From Mesotaenium endlicherianum (taxonomy: Eukaryota; Streptophyta; Zygnematophyceae; Zygnematales; Mesotaeniaceae), in contig WELA01007946.1 in the NCBI GenBank assembly GCA_009602735.1, positions 1 through 64,000 on the forward strand: a stretch of DNA of 64,000 nucleotides. The letters run 5' to 3'. How positions within the stretch are numbered: position 1 is the stretch's first letter; each line of letters begins with the position of its first letter. Positions 43,872 through 52,440 of the stretch are shown here, in pieces. The notes beneath the pieces are model-generated. The model had not been told where the DNA came from. It ran no database searches and saw nothing but the letters and a program-made list of their open reading frames with translations. The translations under genes were made by a program, and so were the position numbers.

Positions 43872-45146
43872 TTACCGGAGTTTCCAGTCAATGATCTGAT
43901 TCGCCCATTCTCCGCGATAAGGCGTGCTCACGCGGATATAGTTATCGGTATAGCCTTCCATCATACCATGCTTATCAAATCCTTCGAATAATACTTTGCG
44001 GGTTTGTCCGCTTTGCTGCTGTGTGAAATATTGCAGCTTCATATAAGATAAGTTGCGTAAAGTTTTATTTCGTTCATTGCGAACGGGTATGGGAATCACC
44101 GGCTGAATTTCCAGCGCTTTGGTATGATCGCGTTCAGAGTAGGTGAACACGTGCAGGTACGATACATCCAGTTCGTGCAGGAAATCAAAAGTTTCCTGGA
44201 AATGTTTATCCGTTTCTCCCGGGAATCCCACAATTACATCCACTCCAATAGCGCAATGCGGCATCAACGTTTTGATGAGGCCAACGCGTTCGGCATAGAG
44301 TTCCCTGCGATAGCGCCTGCGCATCAATCCCAATATCTCATTGCTGCCGCTTTGTAACGGAATATGAAAATGCGGCATAAACTTGTTGCTGTTGGCCACA
44401 AATGCAATGATGTCGTTGGTGAGCAGGTTGGGTTCGATGGAGGATATACGGTAACGTTCAATGCCTTCCACTTTATCGAGTTCCTGCACAAGACTAAAGA
44501 AATCTTCTTCATGCCTGCCGCCATCGGGCCCTTTGCCAAAATCGCCGAGGTTCACGCCGGTAAGTACGATCTCTTTAACGCCATCGGCTGCCAGTTGGGT
44601 AGCATGTTTTACCACGTTGGCAATACTGTCGCTCCGGCTCTTGCCCCTTGCCATTGGAATGGTACAAAAGGAACAGGTGTAATCACACCCATCCTGTACT
44701 TTCAGGAATGTGCGGGTTCTGTCGTTCTGGGAAAAAGAAGCATTGAAACCACTCACTTCTTCAATGTCGCAACTGCATACTTTGGCGCCATTGCCTTTGG
44801 CCAGTTCATTGATGTGTTGGGCGATGTTGAATTTCTCTGCGGCGCCCAACACCAGGTCTACCCCGGGAATAGAAGCGATCTCTTTGGGCTTGAGCTGGGC
44901 ATAGCAGCCGGTGATCACCACAAAACTCTCGGGCGACTTGCGCTGGATGCGACGCACCAGTTGACGGCACTCTTTATCGGCATTATCGGTAACGGAACAG
45001 GTATTGATCACATATACATCGGCCAGGTCGTCAAATTCCTTTTTCTCGAAACCTTCACTTTCCATCAAACGGGAAAGGGTAGAGGTCTCGGAAAAGTTCA
45101 ATTTACAACCCAAAGTATGAAAGGCTACCGAACGCTTCTTTTCCAT
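43872..45146 (-). CDS. mtaB: tRNA t6A37 methylthiotransferase MtaB
   Basis: 424 residues, radical-SAM methylthiotransferase that turns t6A37 into ms2t6A37 in tRNAs reading ANN codons. N-terminal MTTase domain with cluster cysteines (TLGCKLNFSE, INTCSVTDNADKE, ITGCYAQLKP). The radical SAM motif is CDYTCSFCTIP (CxxxCxxC), and a C-terminal TRAM-like tail follows. It converges on the UpxY gene with a 4-base gap. Confidence 0.93.
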   Translation of the reverse strand: MEKKRSVAFHTLGCKLNFSETSTLSRLMESEGFEKKEFDDLADVYVINTCSVTDNADKECRQLVRRIQRKSPESFVVITGCYAQLKPKEIASIPGVDLVLGAAEKFNIAQHINELAKGNGAKVCSCDIEEVSGFNASFSQNDRTRTFLKVQDGCDYTCSFCTIPMARGKSRSDSIANVVKHATQLAADGVKEIVLTGVNLGDFGKGPDGGRHEEDFFSLVQELDKVEGIERYRISSIEPNLLTNDIIAFVANSNKFMPHFHIPLQSGSNEILGLMRRRYRRELYAERVGLIKTLMPHCAIGVDVIVGFPGETDKHFQETFDFLHELDVSYLHVFTYSERDHTKALEIQPVIPIPVRNERNKTLRNLSYMKLQYFTQQQSGQTRKVLFEGFDKHGMMEGYTDNYIRVSTPYRGEWANQIIDWKLR

Positions 45147-45241
45147 AGAGGGCGCAAAGATAAGCCATATGGGAATTATGGGGGTCGAAGGCCGGTTTTA
45201 TGACCAAAATGTGTTTAATTCGCCCCACTAATCCTGTATAT

Positions 45242-45706
45242 ATGAACTCCCGGAGAACAGTCCCTTTTTTATTGGTCATTATTCTGGTCGGATTCCTGCT
45301 TTCGAACCGTCATTGCAACAAGCCTGCTCATGTATCGCCGGCCAGTCCGTCTGCGGCAACAGCTCCTTCACCCAGCGAGTCGCCGGCTGGCACAACCAGT
45401 CAGGATGATGGGTTGAACCGGAACCCTTCGCGCATGCATTATACCAAGCATGCTCGCTGCAGAATGGGTTGCCGGCATATAGATGAAGCAGAGATTTTAC
45501 AGATCCTCAAAAACGGAACCATCAATTACCGGAAAAGCGAACTGGAAGGCGAACCCTGCCGCCATAAATATGCGGTGGAAGGTAACACCAGCGACAACCA
45601 GCGTTTGCGCGTGATATTCGCTCCCTGCGGAGATGAAATGACCGTGGTTACCTGCATCGACCTGGACAGGGAATGGCCCTGCGATTGCCCCGGTGATCAT
45701 CATTGA
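45242..45706 (+). CDS. DUF4258-domain protein with N-terminal membrane anchor
   Basis: 154 residues from ATG 45242. A signal or anchor (RRTVPFLLVIILVGFLLSNR) precedes a low-complexity Ala/Ser/Pro linker (about 28-60). A DUF4258 domain follows (about 68-150): MHYTKHARCRMGCRHIDEAEI, read in two parts, then CRHKYAVEGNTSDNQRLRVIF and VVTCIDL. DUF4258 is a small alpha/beta fold related to BrnT/RelE-like folds. Here an exported version with six cysteines in the domain suggests disulfides, not a toxin. Function unknown. Confidence 0.75.
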   Translation: MNSRRTVPFLLVIILVGFLLSNRHCNKPAHVSPASPSAATAPSPSESPAGTTSQDDGLNRNPSRMHYTKHARCRMGCRHIDEAEILQILKNGTINYRKSELEGEPCRHKYAVEGNTSDNQRLRVIFAPCGDEMTVVTCIDLDREWPCDCPGDHH

Positions 45707-45736
45707 CATTTTCAATTTTATTTACAATTATTGGGC

Positions 45737-45744
45737 TATGTTTG
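45737..45744 (+). promoter_or_regulatory. Candidate -7 promoter element of the GT117 gene
   Basis: TATGTTTG matches TAnnTTTG exactly, 26 bases before the ATG at 45771. No well-placed TTTG -33 element was found. Confidence 0.35.
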
Positions 45745-45770
45745 TCCGTCTTTTAAAATAGAAAACCAGT

Positions 45771-48700
45771 ATGCAGTTTAAGAGAATTAACAACATGGTG
45801 GGATGGGTAGTCTGTGTGATCGCCTGCGCCGTGTATATTTTGACCGCAGAAGCAGGAGGCAGCTTCTGGGATTGCGGTGAATTTGTGAGCAGTTGTTTCA
45901 AAGTGCAGATCCCGCACCCGCCCGGAGCGCCTTTGTTTGTGATATTGGGCCGGATATTCATTGTTCTTTTCGGCAACAACCCCATGGGCGCTGCCAAAGC
46001 GGTGAACATCATGAACGCATTGGCCAGCGGCTTTACTATTCTGTTCCTTTTCTGGACTATTACGCATTTTGCGCGCCGCATCATGAATGTGAAGACAAGC
46101 GACGCAGTTACCGGTTCACAGGCCTGGGCCATCATGGGCGCCGGTGTAGTAGGCGCTTTTGCATACACTTTTACCGATTCATTCTGGTACAGTGCGGTGG
46201 AAGGCGAGGTATATGCTTTGTCGTCTTTTTTTACTGCTATTGTGTTCTGGGCCATCCTCAAATGGGAAAACCATGCCGACGAGCCCGGCGCCGATCGCTG
46301 GATCGTTTTTATCTGTTACATGATGGGATTGTCTATCGGCGTTCACCTGTTGAACCTGCTTACGATCCCCGCTATTGTAATGGTGTATTATTTCCGCAGA
46401 AGACCTTCTTTCAACTATAAATTAATTCGCACCTGGTTCATCAGGTTATCCCTGATTGGTGGTGTGCTGGCTTTCATCCTGGCTTTGATCGCTGCCAATG
46501 GCGAAGCGAGTGAAGAGCGAGGTATTGGTATGGATGGAACGATGGCAGGACTGGTTGTGCTGGGCGTAGGAGCGGCCATCGGACTCCTGCTGCTGGCAGA
46601 GCGGTATAAAAAAGACAAGAAAGAATACTATGGAGGCATCTATATCTTTTTTGTGTTGGGATGTGTGATCACCGGCCTGGTACAGGTAGGGGTGATCCAG
46701 TATTCCGTGAAAATGGCCGGCACATTCGATCGCTGGTTCGTGAACGGTATGGGACTGCCTTTCTTCTACGGTTTCGCTTTCTTTTTCATTCTCCTCGCAG
46801 TGGTGCTCTGGTATGGATTCCGGTTCGCTGCTAAAAAAGGCTGGACTTACCTGCGCCTGGGACTTTGGTGTCTCTCTTTCATGCTCATGGGATACAGCAC
46901 CTATGTAACCACCATGATCCGCAGTAATGCCGATCCGGCCATTGATATGTACAATGTAGACAATCCCATTAGCCTGGTAGGTTACCTGGGTCGTGATCAG
47001 TACGGCGATTTTCCATTGGTATACGGACAGAAATTCACTGCCGATCTGAAAGACGTGAAGAATACCGGCATGCGTTACGAGAAAGCGAGGAACAAGTATA
47101 TTGAAGTAGGTCCGGATAAAAAATACGTTTACGCACCGGAAGATAAAATGGTGTTCCCCCGCGTATGGGATGCGAGTAATGAACAGAACCATGCCGATTA
47201 TTATGCAGCTTTCCTGGGCATCGGCAGAATGAAAGACGGTTCTTATGAGCGGCCGCCGAACCAGGTAGATAACGTGAAGTTCTTTGTTGGCTACCAATCG
47301 TACTGGATGTATTTCCGCTATTTCATGTGGAATTTTGCGGGCAAACAAAATGATAACCAGGGATTATTCACCGGCAATGTAAGAGATGGCAACTGGATCA
47401 CCGGTATTCCATTTGTTGACAGGATATTCTATGGCGATCAGAGCGCGATGCCCGATAGCCTCAAGAATAATAAATCGAACAACAAACTGTTCGCATTACC
47501 ATTGATACTCGGATTGATAGGCTTGTTCTATCATTTCAAAAAGCGTGGCGATGATGCGGTGACCAATTTCCTCATGTTCTTCTTCACCGGCTTTGCCATT
47601 GTAATTTATTTGAACCAGGCAGGCTTCCAGCCACGTGAGCGAGACTATGCTTATGTGGGCAGCTTCTATGCTTTTGCAGTATGGGTAGGATTGGGCGTAT
47701 TGAAAGTGCGCGATTGGCTGAGCAAAGCGGCATCACAAGCTACCGCTTCGATCCTGGCCACCCTGATCTGTTTGCTGGCAGTACCGGTAGTGATGGCGCA
47801 GCAGGAGTGGGACGACCACGACCGCAGCCAGAAACAATTGGCGCGCGACCTGGCCAAAGATTATCTCGAGAGTTGTGCACCCAATGCCATTCTCTTCACG
47901 TTTGGTGATAATGATACTTACCCGCTGTGGTATGCACAGGAAGTAGAAGGTATCCGACCCGATATACGCGTGATTAACTACAGCCTCTTGGGTATCGACT
48001 GGTACATTAACCAGTTGCGTTATAAAGTGAACCAGAGCGATCCTATTGATGTGGTATGGACACCCGAGCAGATAGAAGGAGATAAGCGGAATTATATTCT
48101 CTATCGCCCCAAACCCGGCATTCCCGAAGATCGTTTTTACGATCTGTATGATATGATGAAGAATTATGTAGGCAACGATGATCCTGCGAAGATGGAAGAC
48201 AGGGGAGGTGGAGAAAGCGTTAATACCTATCCTGTAAAGAAAATGTCGGTAGCGGTAAACAGGGACTATGTGTTCAAGAATGCAACCGTTAACGCAACGG
48301 ACAGTGTAGTATCTGAAATGCGCTTTGAAATACCCAAAAACGCGTTGATGAAGAACGACCTGGCCGTGTTGAATGTGATCGCTGCCAATAAATGGAACAG
48401 GCCTATTTATTTCACACAGCCATCGGTAGAGCTTGGCTTCGACCAGTATCTGCGCCGCGACGGACTCAGCTTCAGGCTGGTGCCTGTGATAGGTAGCCGC
48501 GTGAATACAGATTGGATGTTGGATAAGGCCCTGCATAAATTCGCTTTCGGCAATGCGCAGATCAAAGGCGTGTATTATGATGAAGAGAATCGCCGACACC
48601 TGAATACCATCCGTACGGCTTATGCTGAGCTGGGCAATGATCTGGCCAACAAAGGACGCAAGGAAGATGCGCGCAAAGTGCTGAACCTGGCCGACAAGAT

Positions 48701-49016
48701 GATGGACCCTGCCAATTTCGATTATGGCATGACCAGCAGGGGCAATATGCACAACCGCAATTCGCTGTTGTTCCTGGAGTCCTGCTATCTCGCTGGTGAT
48801 TTGGCTTTGGCGCAGAAAGTATCTGCATCGGTGAAAAAAGACCTGCAACAACAGCTCCGTTATTACAATTCACTCAGCGGCACCATGGCAGATAACCTGG
48901 CCGATGAAAGAAGGTTTGCAGATAATTACCTGCAGGCTTTGCAGCAGATGCAGGCGATGTACAATCCTGCTTCAACACTGAAGGGGTTAACGCCTGCGGA
49001 CAGCAGTAAAAAATAA
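45771..49016 (+). CDS. DUF2723 family membrane glycosyltransferase (GT117)
   Basis: 1081 residues. The DUF2723 domain is at about 10-250 with the characteristic AEAGGSFWDCGEFVSSCFK, HPPGAPLF and FWYSAVEGEVYALS. Roughly a dozen membrane segments reach residue 660. A soluble C-terminal part contains GDNDTYPLWYAQEVEGIRPD and helical repeats. Characterised relatives add the first sugar to proteins on the periplasmic side of the membrane in Bacteroidota general O-glycosylation; the donor here is not readable. It ends before a strong terminator (49039-49070). It is probably monocistronic. Confidence 0.9.
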   Translation: MQFKRINNMVGWVVCVIACAVYILTAEAGGSFWDCGEFVSSCFKVQIPHPPGAPLFVILGRIFIVLFGNNPMGAAKAVNIMNALASGFTILFLFWTITHFARRIMNVKTSDAVTGSQAWAIMGAGVVGAFAYTFTDSFWYSAVEGEVYALSSFFTAIVFWAILKWENHADEPGADRWIVFICYMMGLSIGVHLLNLLTIPAIVMVYYFRRRPSFNYKLIRTWFIRLSLIGGVLAFILALIAANGEASEERGIGMDGTMAGLVVLGVGAAIGLLLLAERYKKDKKEYYGGIYIFFVLGCVITGLVQVGVIQYSVKMAGTFDRWFVNGMGLPFFYGFAFFFILLAVVLWYGFRFAAKKGWTYLRLGLWCLSFMLMGYSTYVTTMIRSNADPAIDMYNVDNPISLVGYLGRDQYGDFPLVYGQKFTADLKDVKNTGMRYEKARNKYIEVGPDKKYVYAPEDKMVFPRVWDASNEQNHADYYAAFLGIGRMKDGSYERPPNQVDNVKFFVGYQSYWMYFRYFMWNFAGKQNDNQGLFTGNVRDGNWITGIPFVDRIFYGDQSAMPDSLKNNKSNNKLFALPLILGLIGLFYHFKKRGDDAVTNFLMFFFTGFAIVIYLNQAGFQPRERDYAYVGSFYAFAVWVGLGVLKVRDWLSKAASQATASILATLICLLAVPVVMAQQEWDDHDRSQKQLARDLAKDYLESCAPNAILFTFGDNDTYPLWYAQEVEGIRPDIRVINYSLLGIDWYINQLRYKVNQSDPIDVVWTPEQIEGDKRNYILYRPKPGIPEDRFYDLYDMMKNYVGNDDPAKMEDRGGGESVNTYPVKKMSVAVNRDYVFKNATVNATDSVVSEMRFEIPKNALMKNDLAVLNVIAANKWNRPIYFTQPSVELGFDQYLRRDGLSFRLVPVIGSRVNTDWMLDKALHKFAFGNAQIKGVYYDEENRRHLNTIRTAYAELGNDLANKGRKEDARKVLNLADKMMDPANFDYGMTSRGNMHNRNSLLFLESCYLAGDLALAQKVSASVKKDLQQQLRYYNSLSGTMADNLADERRFADNYLQALQQMQAMYNPASTLKGLTPADSSKK

Positions 49017-49038
49017 GACCAGTTTATATTAAGATACG

Positions 49039-49070
49039 AGCAGCCGGACTTTAGTCCGGCTGCTTTTTTA
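49039..49070 (+). terminator. Intrinsic terminator of the GT117 gene
   Basis: AGCAGCCGGAC (49039-49049), loop TTTA, GTCCGGCTGCT (49054-49064), followed by six T. Perfect GC-rich stem 22 bases after the stop codon. Confidence 0.92.
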
Positions 49071-49221
49071 TGCATCAGTTATGTATTTGCTATAGTATAA
49101 TCTAGCGTTAAAAACAGGTATTTATATCTGATCAATATCATTTCAGACTTGAGTATTTTAGTTGATCGCTTCGGATGAATCATGAGATAAGTTAATGTGA
49201 AACAAAAAAAGAAGATGAGAA

Positions 49222-49770
49222 ATGAGTAAGGAGATAATAGTAAACGATAATGCTTTGTTATCTAAGGTTCTGGATGTTCGGGGACAAAAAATAATGATAG
49301 ATCGTGACCTTGCTGAGTTGTATGGGGTGCCTACCAAACGATTGAATGAGCAAGTAAAGCGTAATATCAAACGATTTCCTGTTGATTTTATGTTCCAGTT
49401 AACACTGGAAGAAAAGGAGAAGGTGGTCGCAAAATGCGACCACCTGAAGGCTTTGAAGTATTCTTCAGGGTCACCCTATGCGTTCACGGAACATGGGGCG
49501 GTAATGCTTGCAAGTGTCCTCAATAGCGAAAGGGCAATTGAAGTAAATGTGCGTATTGTAAAACTCTTCATTGCTATGCGGGAAGTATTACGTGCCAATC
49601 AGGATATGCTTTTAAGACTCGAAAAGATAGACAAATATTTACATGAGCAAGGCCATACGTTGAAACAGCATAACAAAGAAATTGGTGTTTTGTTTGAACT
49701 GATCGATCAATTACGCAAAGAAAATAAATACGCGGTGCCTCGTAATTCGATTGGCTTCAAACCGCAATGA
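49222..49770 (+). CDS. ORF6N domain protein
   Basis: 182 residues. The ORF6N domain covers about residues 12-105: GQKIMIDRDLAELYGVPTKR, NEQVKRNIKRFPVDFMFQL, AFTEHGAVMLASVLNS, then a coiled-coil-like helical tail (KIDKYLHEQGHTLKQHNKE). This domain is found in phage and mobile-element proteins and as free chromosomal copies throughout Bacteroidota, with a presumed DNA-binding role. The gene is AT-richer than its neighbours and stands alone between a terminator and a convergent surface-protein gene, which suggests a past transfer. No other phage gene is near. Confidence 0.85.
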   Translation: MSKEIIVNDNALLSKVLDVRGQKIMIDRDLAELYGVPTKRLNEQVKRNIKRFPVDFMFQLTLEEKEKVVAKCDHLKALKYSSGSPYAFTEHGAVMLASVLNSERAIEVNVRIVKLFIAMREVLRANQDMLLRLEKIDKYLHEQGHTLKQHNKEIGVLFELIDQLRKENKYAVPRNSIGFKPQ

Positions 49771-49812
49771 CGCTACTTAATGATTTCTACTCACACAACA
49801 TTGCTGCATTCT

Positions 49813-52440
49813 TTATCTAAGGATGGTTACCGATCCGCTGATCACCTGCCTGCCGCTTTTGGGGTTGATGATATAGTAATACGTGCCTATCGGCAGGGGT
49901 TTTCCGTTCATCGTGCCATCCCAGGGAATCGCATAGCCTGTAGAGCTGAAGACTATCTGCCCGTAACGGTTGAATACCTGTACCATTACCCCCGGATAGG
50001 TATCAAGGTACCTGATCTGCCAGGTATCATTGATGCCATCTCCATTGGGAGAAAAAGCATTGGGCACTTCAAGGCGCTTCAGCAACCTGATAAAAACCGT
50101 ATCACTTACAGAACAGCCTCCGGATCCCGTCAATTTCAGCGTATAGGTAATGTTGCCCGTGGGCATCAATTGCGGACTTACAACGGTATCACTGCTTAGA
50201 TAAGTAGCCGGCATCCATTGAAAGTGCAGCGATTGCCCATAATAGAACCTGGGTTTGAGCATGACCGTCTCGCCTTCCAGAACACTTATCGATGGATCGA
50301 GTACCAGGTGGGGGTTGGGGAATACCATCACGTCCTTCGAAACAGTATCACTGGAACAACCCTGTGCATTGAAAAAATAATACCTGATCGCAAACCTGCC
50401 GGAATCCTTGAACTGTTTCCACGGGTTACGCTCGGCAGCAACTGTTCCATTTGCAAGATCCCACACCCATTTTACTGCAGCGCCTCCCGAACCGTTCCCC
50501 AGACCTTTGAATGCGATGGCGCCATCCTGGCAAACCGTATCGGGCGTAGCGGTAAAACCGGCTTTGGGTTGCGGCCTCACGGCCACTGTAACAACCGTAT
50601 CGGCCGGGTTGCCTCCTTTGTTCATCATACAGGCATTGGTATCAGTAACGTTTTTGATAACATACCTGGTAGTAACACCAGGAGTAACCGGGAAAGTATA
50701 AGGAGACGCCGTAATATGGGTAAGCGTATCTGTGCCGGTACCATCTGAATACAAAAGGCTCCAGGGCGGGCTGCCCGTTAGTTGCAGGGTTAGCATTTTA
50801 CTGGCGCCATAACAAATCGTATCGCTTCCTTTTAATGTAACCGTAGGAACAGGGTGTACAGTTACCGTTATGCTGTCTGTAAAATTGCCGCAGGCTTGCT
50901 GACTGGCTGTTACATAATAAGTTCCGGAATTCACAGCAGTGGGATTACTGATCACCGGGTTGTATTGATTACTGGTAAAATTATTTGGCCCTTTCCACTG
51001 GTAAGTGGTATTGGATATAAGGGTGGATGACAGTTGGATATCGCTGCCCACGCATTGTGTACTGTTCACAACCGGCGATATATTAATATTACCATAATTG
51101 GAAAAATAACCGAACACACTGCCCGAAGCACCATTCAGGAAACCCAGATGGAATAAGCCGGATGTGTTGGAAACCACGGTGGGTACACCGGGGGTAATCA
51201 GGTTATCGATATTGCCCAGGTTGGCCCCGGATATTCTTGCAGCCATCCATTGACCATTGGTGCTGGGCACTGCATTAAAAAGGCTTGCAGTAATGATGCC
51301 TGCCTGGCCATTCAACAAAAAACTACCTGTCTCTGTATTCCTGCAAAGAATGTTCAGGTAAAAGGGGGTACTGGCTGACCGTACAAAAGTGACCAATTGT
51401 GAGCCCGTGCATTTGATGCTTGGCAGGTTGGCAGTAGCCATTTCACAGCCGGTTCCTGTTAACTGGTATAAATAAACCGGGTTGCTGGTAACAATATACG
51501 CCGAGGGGTCCGTTAACAACCCCTCGTAAATTTGTCCGCGATTGATGGTTGCAGCAATAGTACCATTGATCGTAATCGTTGTGCCATCTGTAGTAGCCAG
51601 GATATAATAATAATCGCCCACAGTACCATCAACTGTCAACATACCCCGTACAATGATGAACTCCTTTCCATTACTGTTTTCCGGTATGAGCTGGTCTCCC
51701 ACCAGGTCGCGACATCCTGTTAGCGGGCCAATGGAGTCATCATAAATAGTAACACATACAGGTTTGGTTGCTTTTACACTACTTCCCGCAAGATGAAGAT
51801 TACCTGCAATGCCCGCCGCCACTACCGCATAGGTTTGACCCTTGTTTAAAACAATGGTAAACAACTGGCCCGGCGAGTGCCCTGCCATGTCTGGATTCGT
51901 TAATGAAATATCAACTGAAGTATTGTCTTCTGTTGCCACAATCACAAACCCGTTCCTGGGTTGCGGCGTATAGGAGCCATTGGGAAAACGCGTTTGCCCG
52001 GGTATCATGAATTGCAGCCCCTTACTGATCGCTCCTTTCAAAGAAAAGATCTCGGGGTTATAGTACGTCGTTCCTCTTTTCCCCTCTACTTCATAATAGG
52101 CAGATATCTTAGCCGTAGCGCTGATTCGGATGCCGTAGTTAAGTACGGTATTAGCGGGTTTGTTTTCAATGATCTCTAATTGACCGGTAAGGTCAACCGT
52201 TGTAGCGGCATAAGGGTTAAGGTGAATATGGTAGGGTTGAAAAGAAGGGTTGGCGGGTTGGCTGATGATGATATCTGCAGCTTGTGCATAGCTGGATAAC
52301 CTTACAACGATGGGCGTATCGGAATGCCCGGGTGTAACGGCAGGCGCCGCAAACCAAAAAGAAGTATCTGATTGTGCATGGCCACCAACAGAAATAACCA
52401 GTAATAGGCATCCCCACAAAAAAGACTGTACTGCTTTCAT
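49813..52440 (-). CDS. Type IX-secreted surface protein (IgGFc-binding-like, Ig/PKD, gliding-motility C-terminal domain)
   Basis: 875 residues. Signal peptide (about 1-22, ending GGHAQ), then an IgGFc-binding-protein-like domain (about 25-450, FWFAAPAVTPGHSDTPIVVR in two parts). An Ig-like repeat (about 455-535) and a PKD domain (about 630-700, WVWDLANGT...QFKDSGRF) follow. The C-terminus (about 795-875) is the gliding-motility-associated type B sorting domain: PNAFSPNGDGINDTW, VFNRYGQIVFSS, WDGTMNGKPLPIGTYYY. Proteins like this leave through the type IX system and coat the cell or act as adhesins. Its ATG overlaps the stop of the upstream dehydrogenase gene by one base (TAATG). Confidence 0.9.
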   Translation of the reverse strand: MKAVQSFLWGCLLLVISVGGHAQSDTSFWFAAPAVTPGHSDTPIVVRLSSYAQAADIIISQPANPSFQPYHIHLNPYAATTVDLTGQLEIIENKPANTVLNYGIRISATAKISAYYEVEGKRGTTYYNPEIFSLKGAISKGLQFMIPGQTRFPNGSYTPQPRNGFVIVATEDNTSVDISLTNPDMAGHSPGQLFTIVLNKGQTYAVVAAGIAGNLHLAGSSVKATKPVCVTIYDDSIGPLTGCRDLVGDQLIPENSNGKEFIIVRGMLTVDGTVGDYYYILATTDGTTITINGTIAATINRGQIYEGLLTDPSAYIVTSNPVYLYQLTGTGCEMATANLPSIKCTGSQLVTFVRSASTPFYLNILCRNTETGSFLLNGQAGIITASLFNAVPSTNGQWMAARISGANLGNIDNLITPGVPTVVSNTSGLFHLGFLNGASGSVFGYFSNYGNINISPVVNSTQCVGSDIQLSSTLISNTTYQWKGPNNFTSNQYNPVISNPTAVNSGTYYVTASQQACGNFTDSITVTVHPVPTVTLKGSDTICYGASKMLTLQLTGSPPWSLLYSDGTGTDTLTHITASPYTFPVTPGVTTRYVIKNVTDTNACMMNKGGNPADTVVTVAVRPQPKAGFTATPDTVCQDGAIAFKGLGNGSGGAAVKWVWDLANGTVAAERNPWKQFKDSGRFAIRYYFFNAQGCSSDTVSKDVMVFPNPHLVLDPSISVLEGETVMLKPRFYYGQSLHFQWMPATYLSSDTVVSPQLMPTGNITYTLKLTGSGGCSVSDTVFIRLLKRLEVPNAFSPNGDGINDTWQIRYLDTYPGVMVQVFNRYGQIVFSSTGYAIPWDGTMNGKPLPIGTYYYIINPKSGRQVISGSVTILR

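Noticed and set aside
44364-45203. A 279-codon open frame on the plus strand
   Set aside because: Antisense to mtaB, which has all radical-SAM motifs; no recognisable domain in the plus-strand frame.
45242-45706. BrnT-like toxin of a toxin-antitoxin pair
   Set aside because: No antitoxin partner gene, and the protein carries an export anchor and disulfide-type cysteines.
46446-47348. A 300-codon open frame on the minus strand
   Set aside because: Antisense to the membrane-spanning part of the GT117 gene; no start context or domain.
47733-48851. A 372-codon open frame on the minus strand
   Set aside because: Antisense to the 3' part of the GT117 gene; His/Ile-rich shadow composition and no domain.
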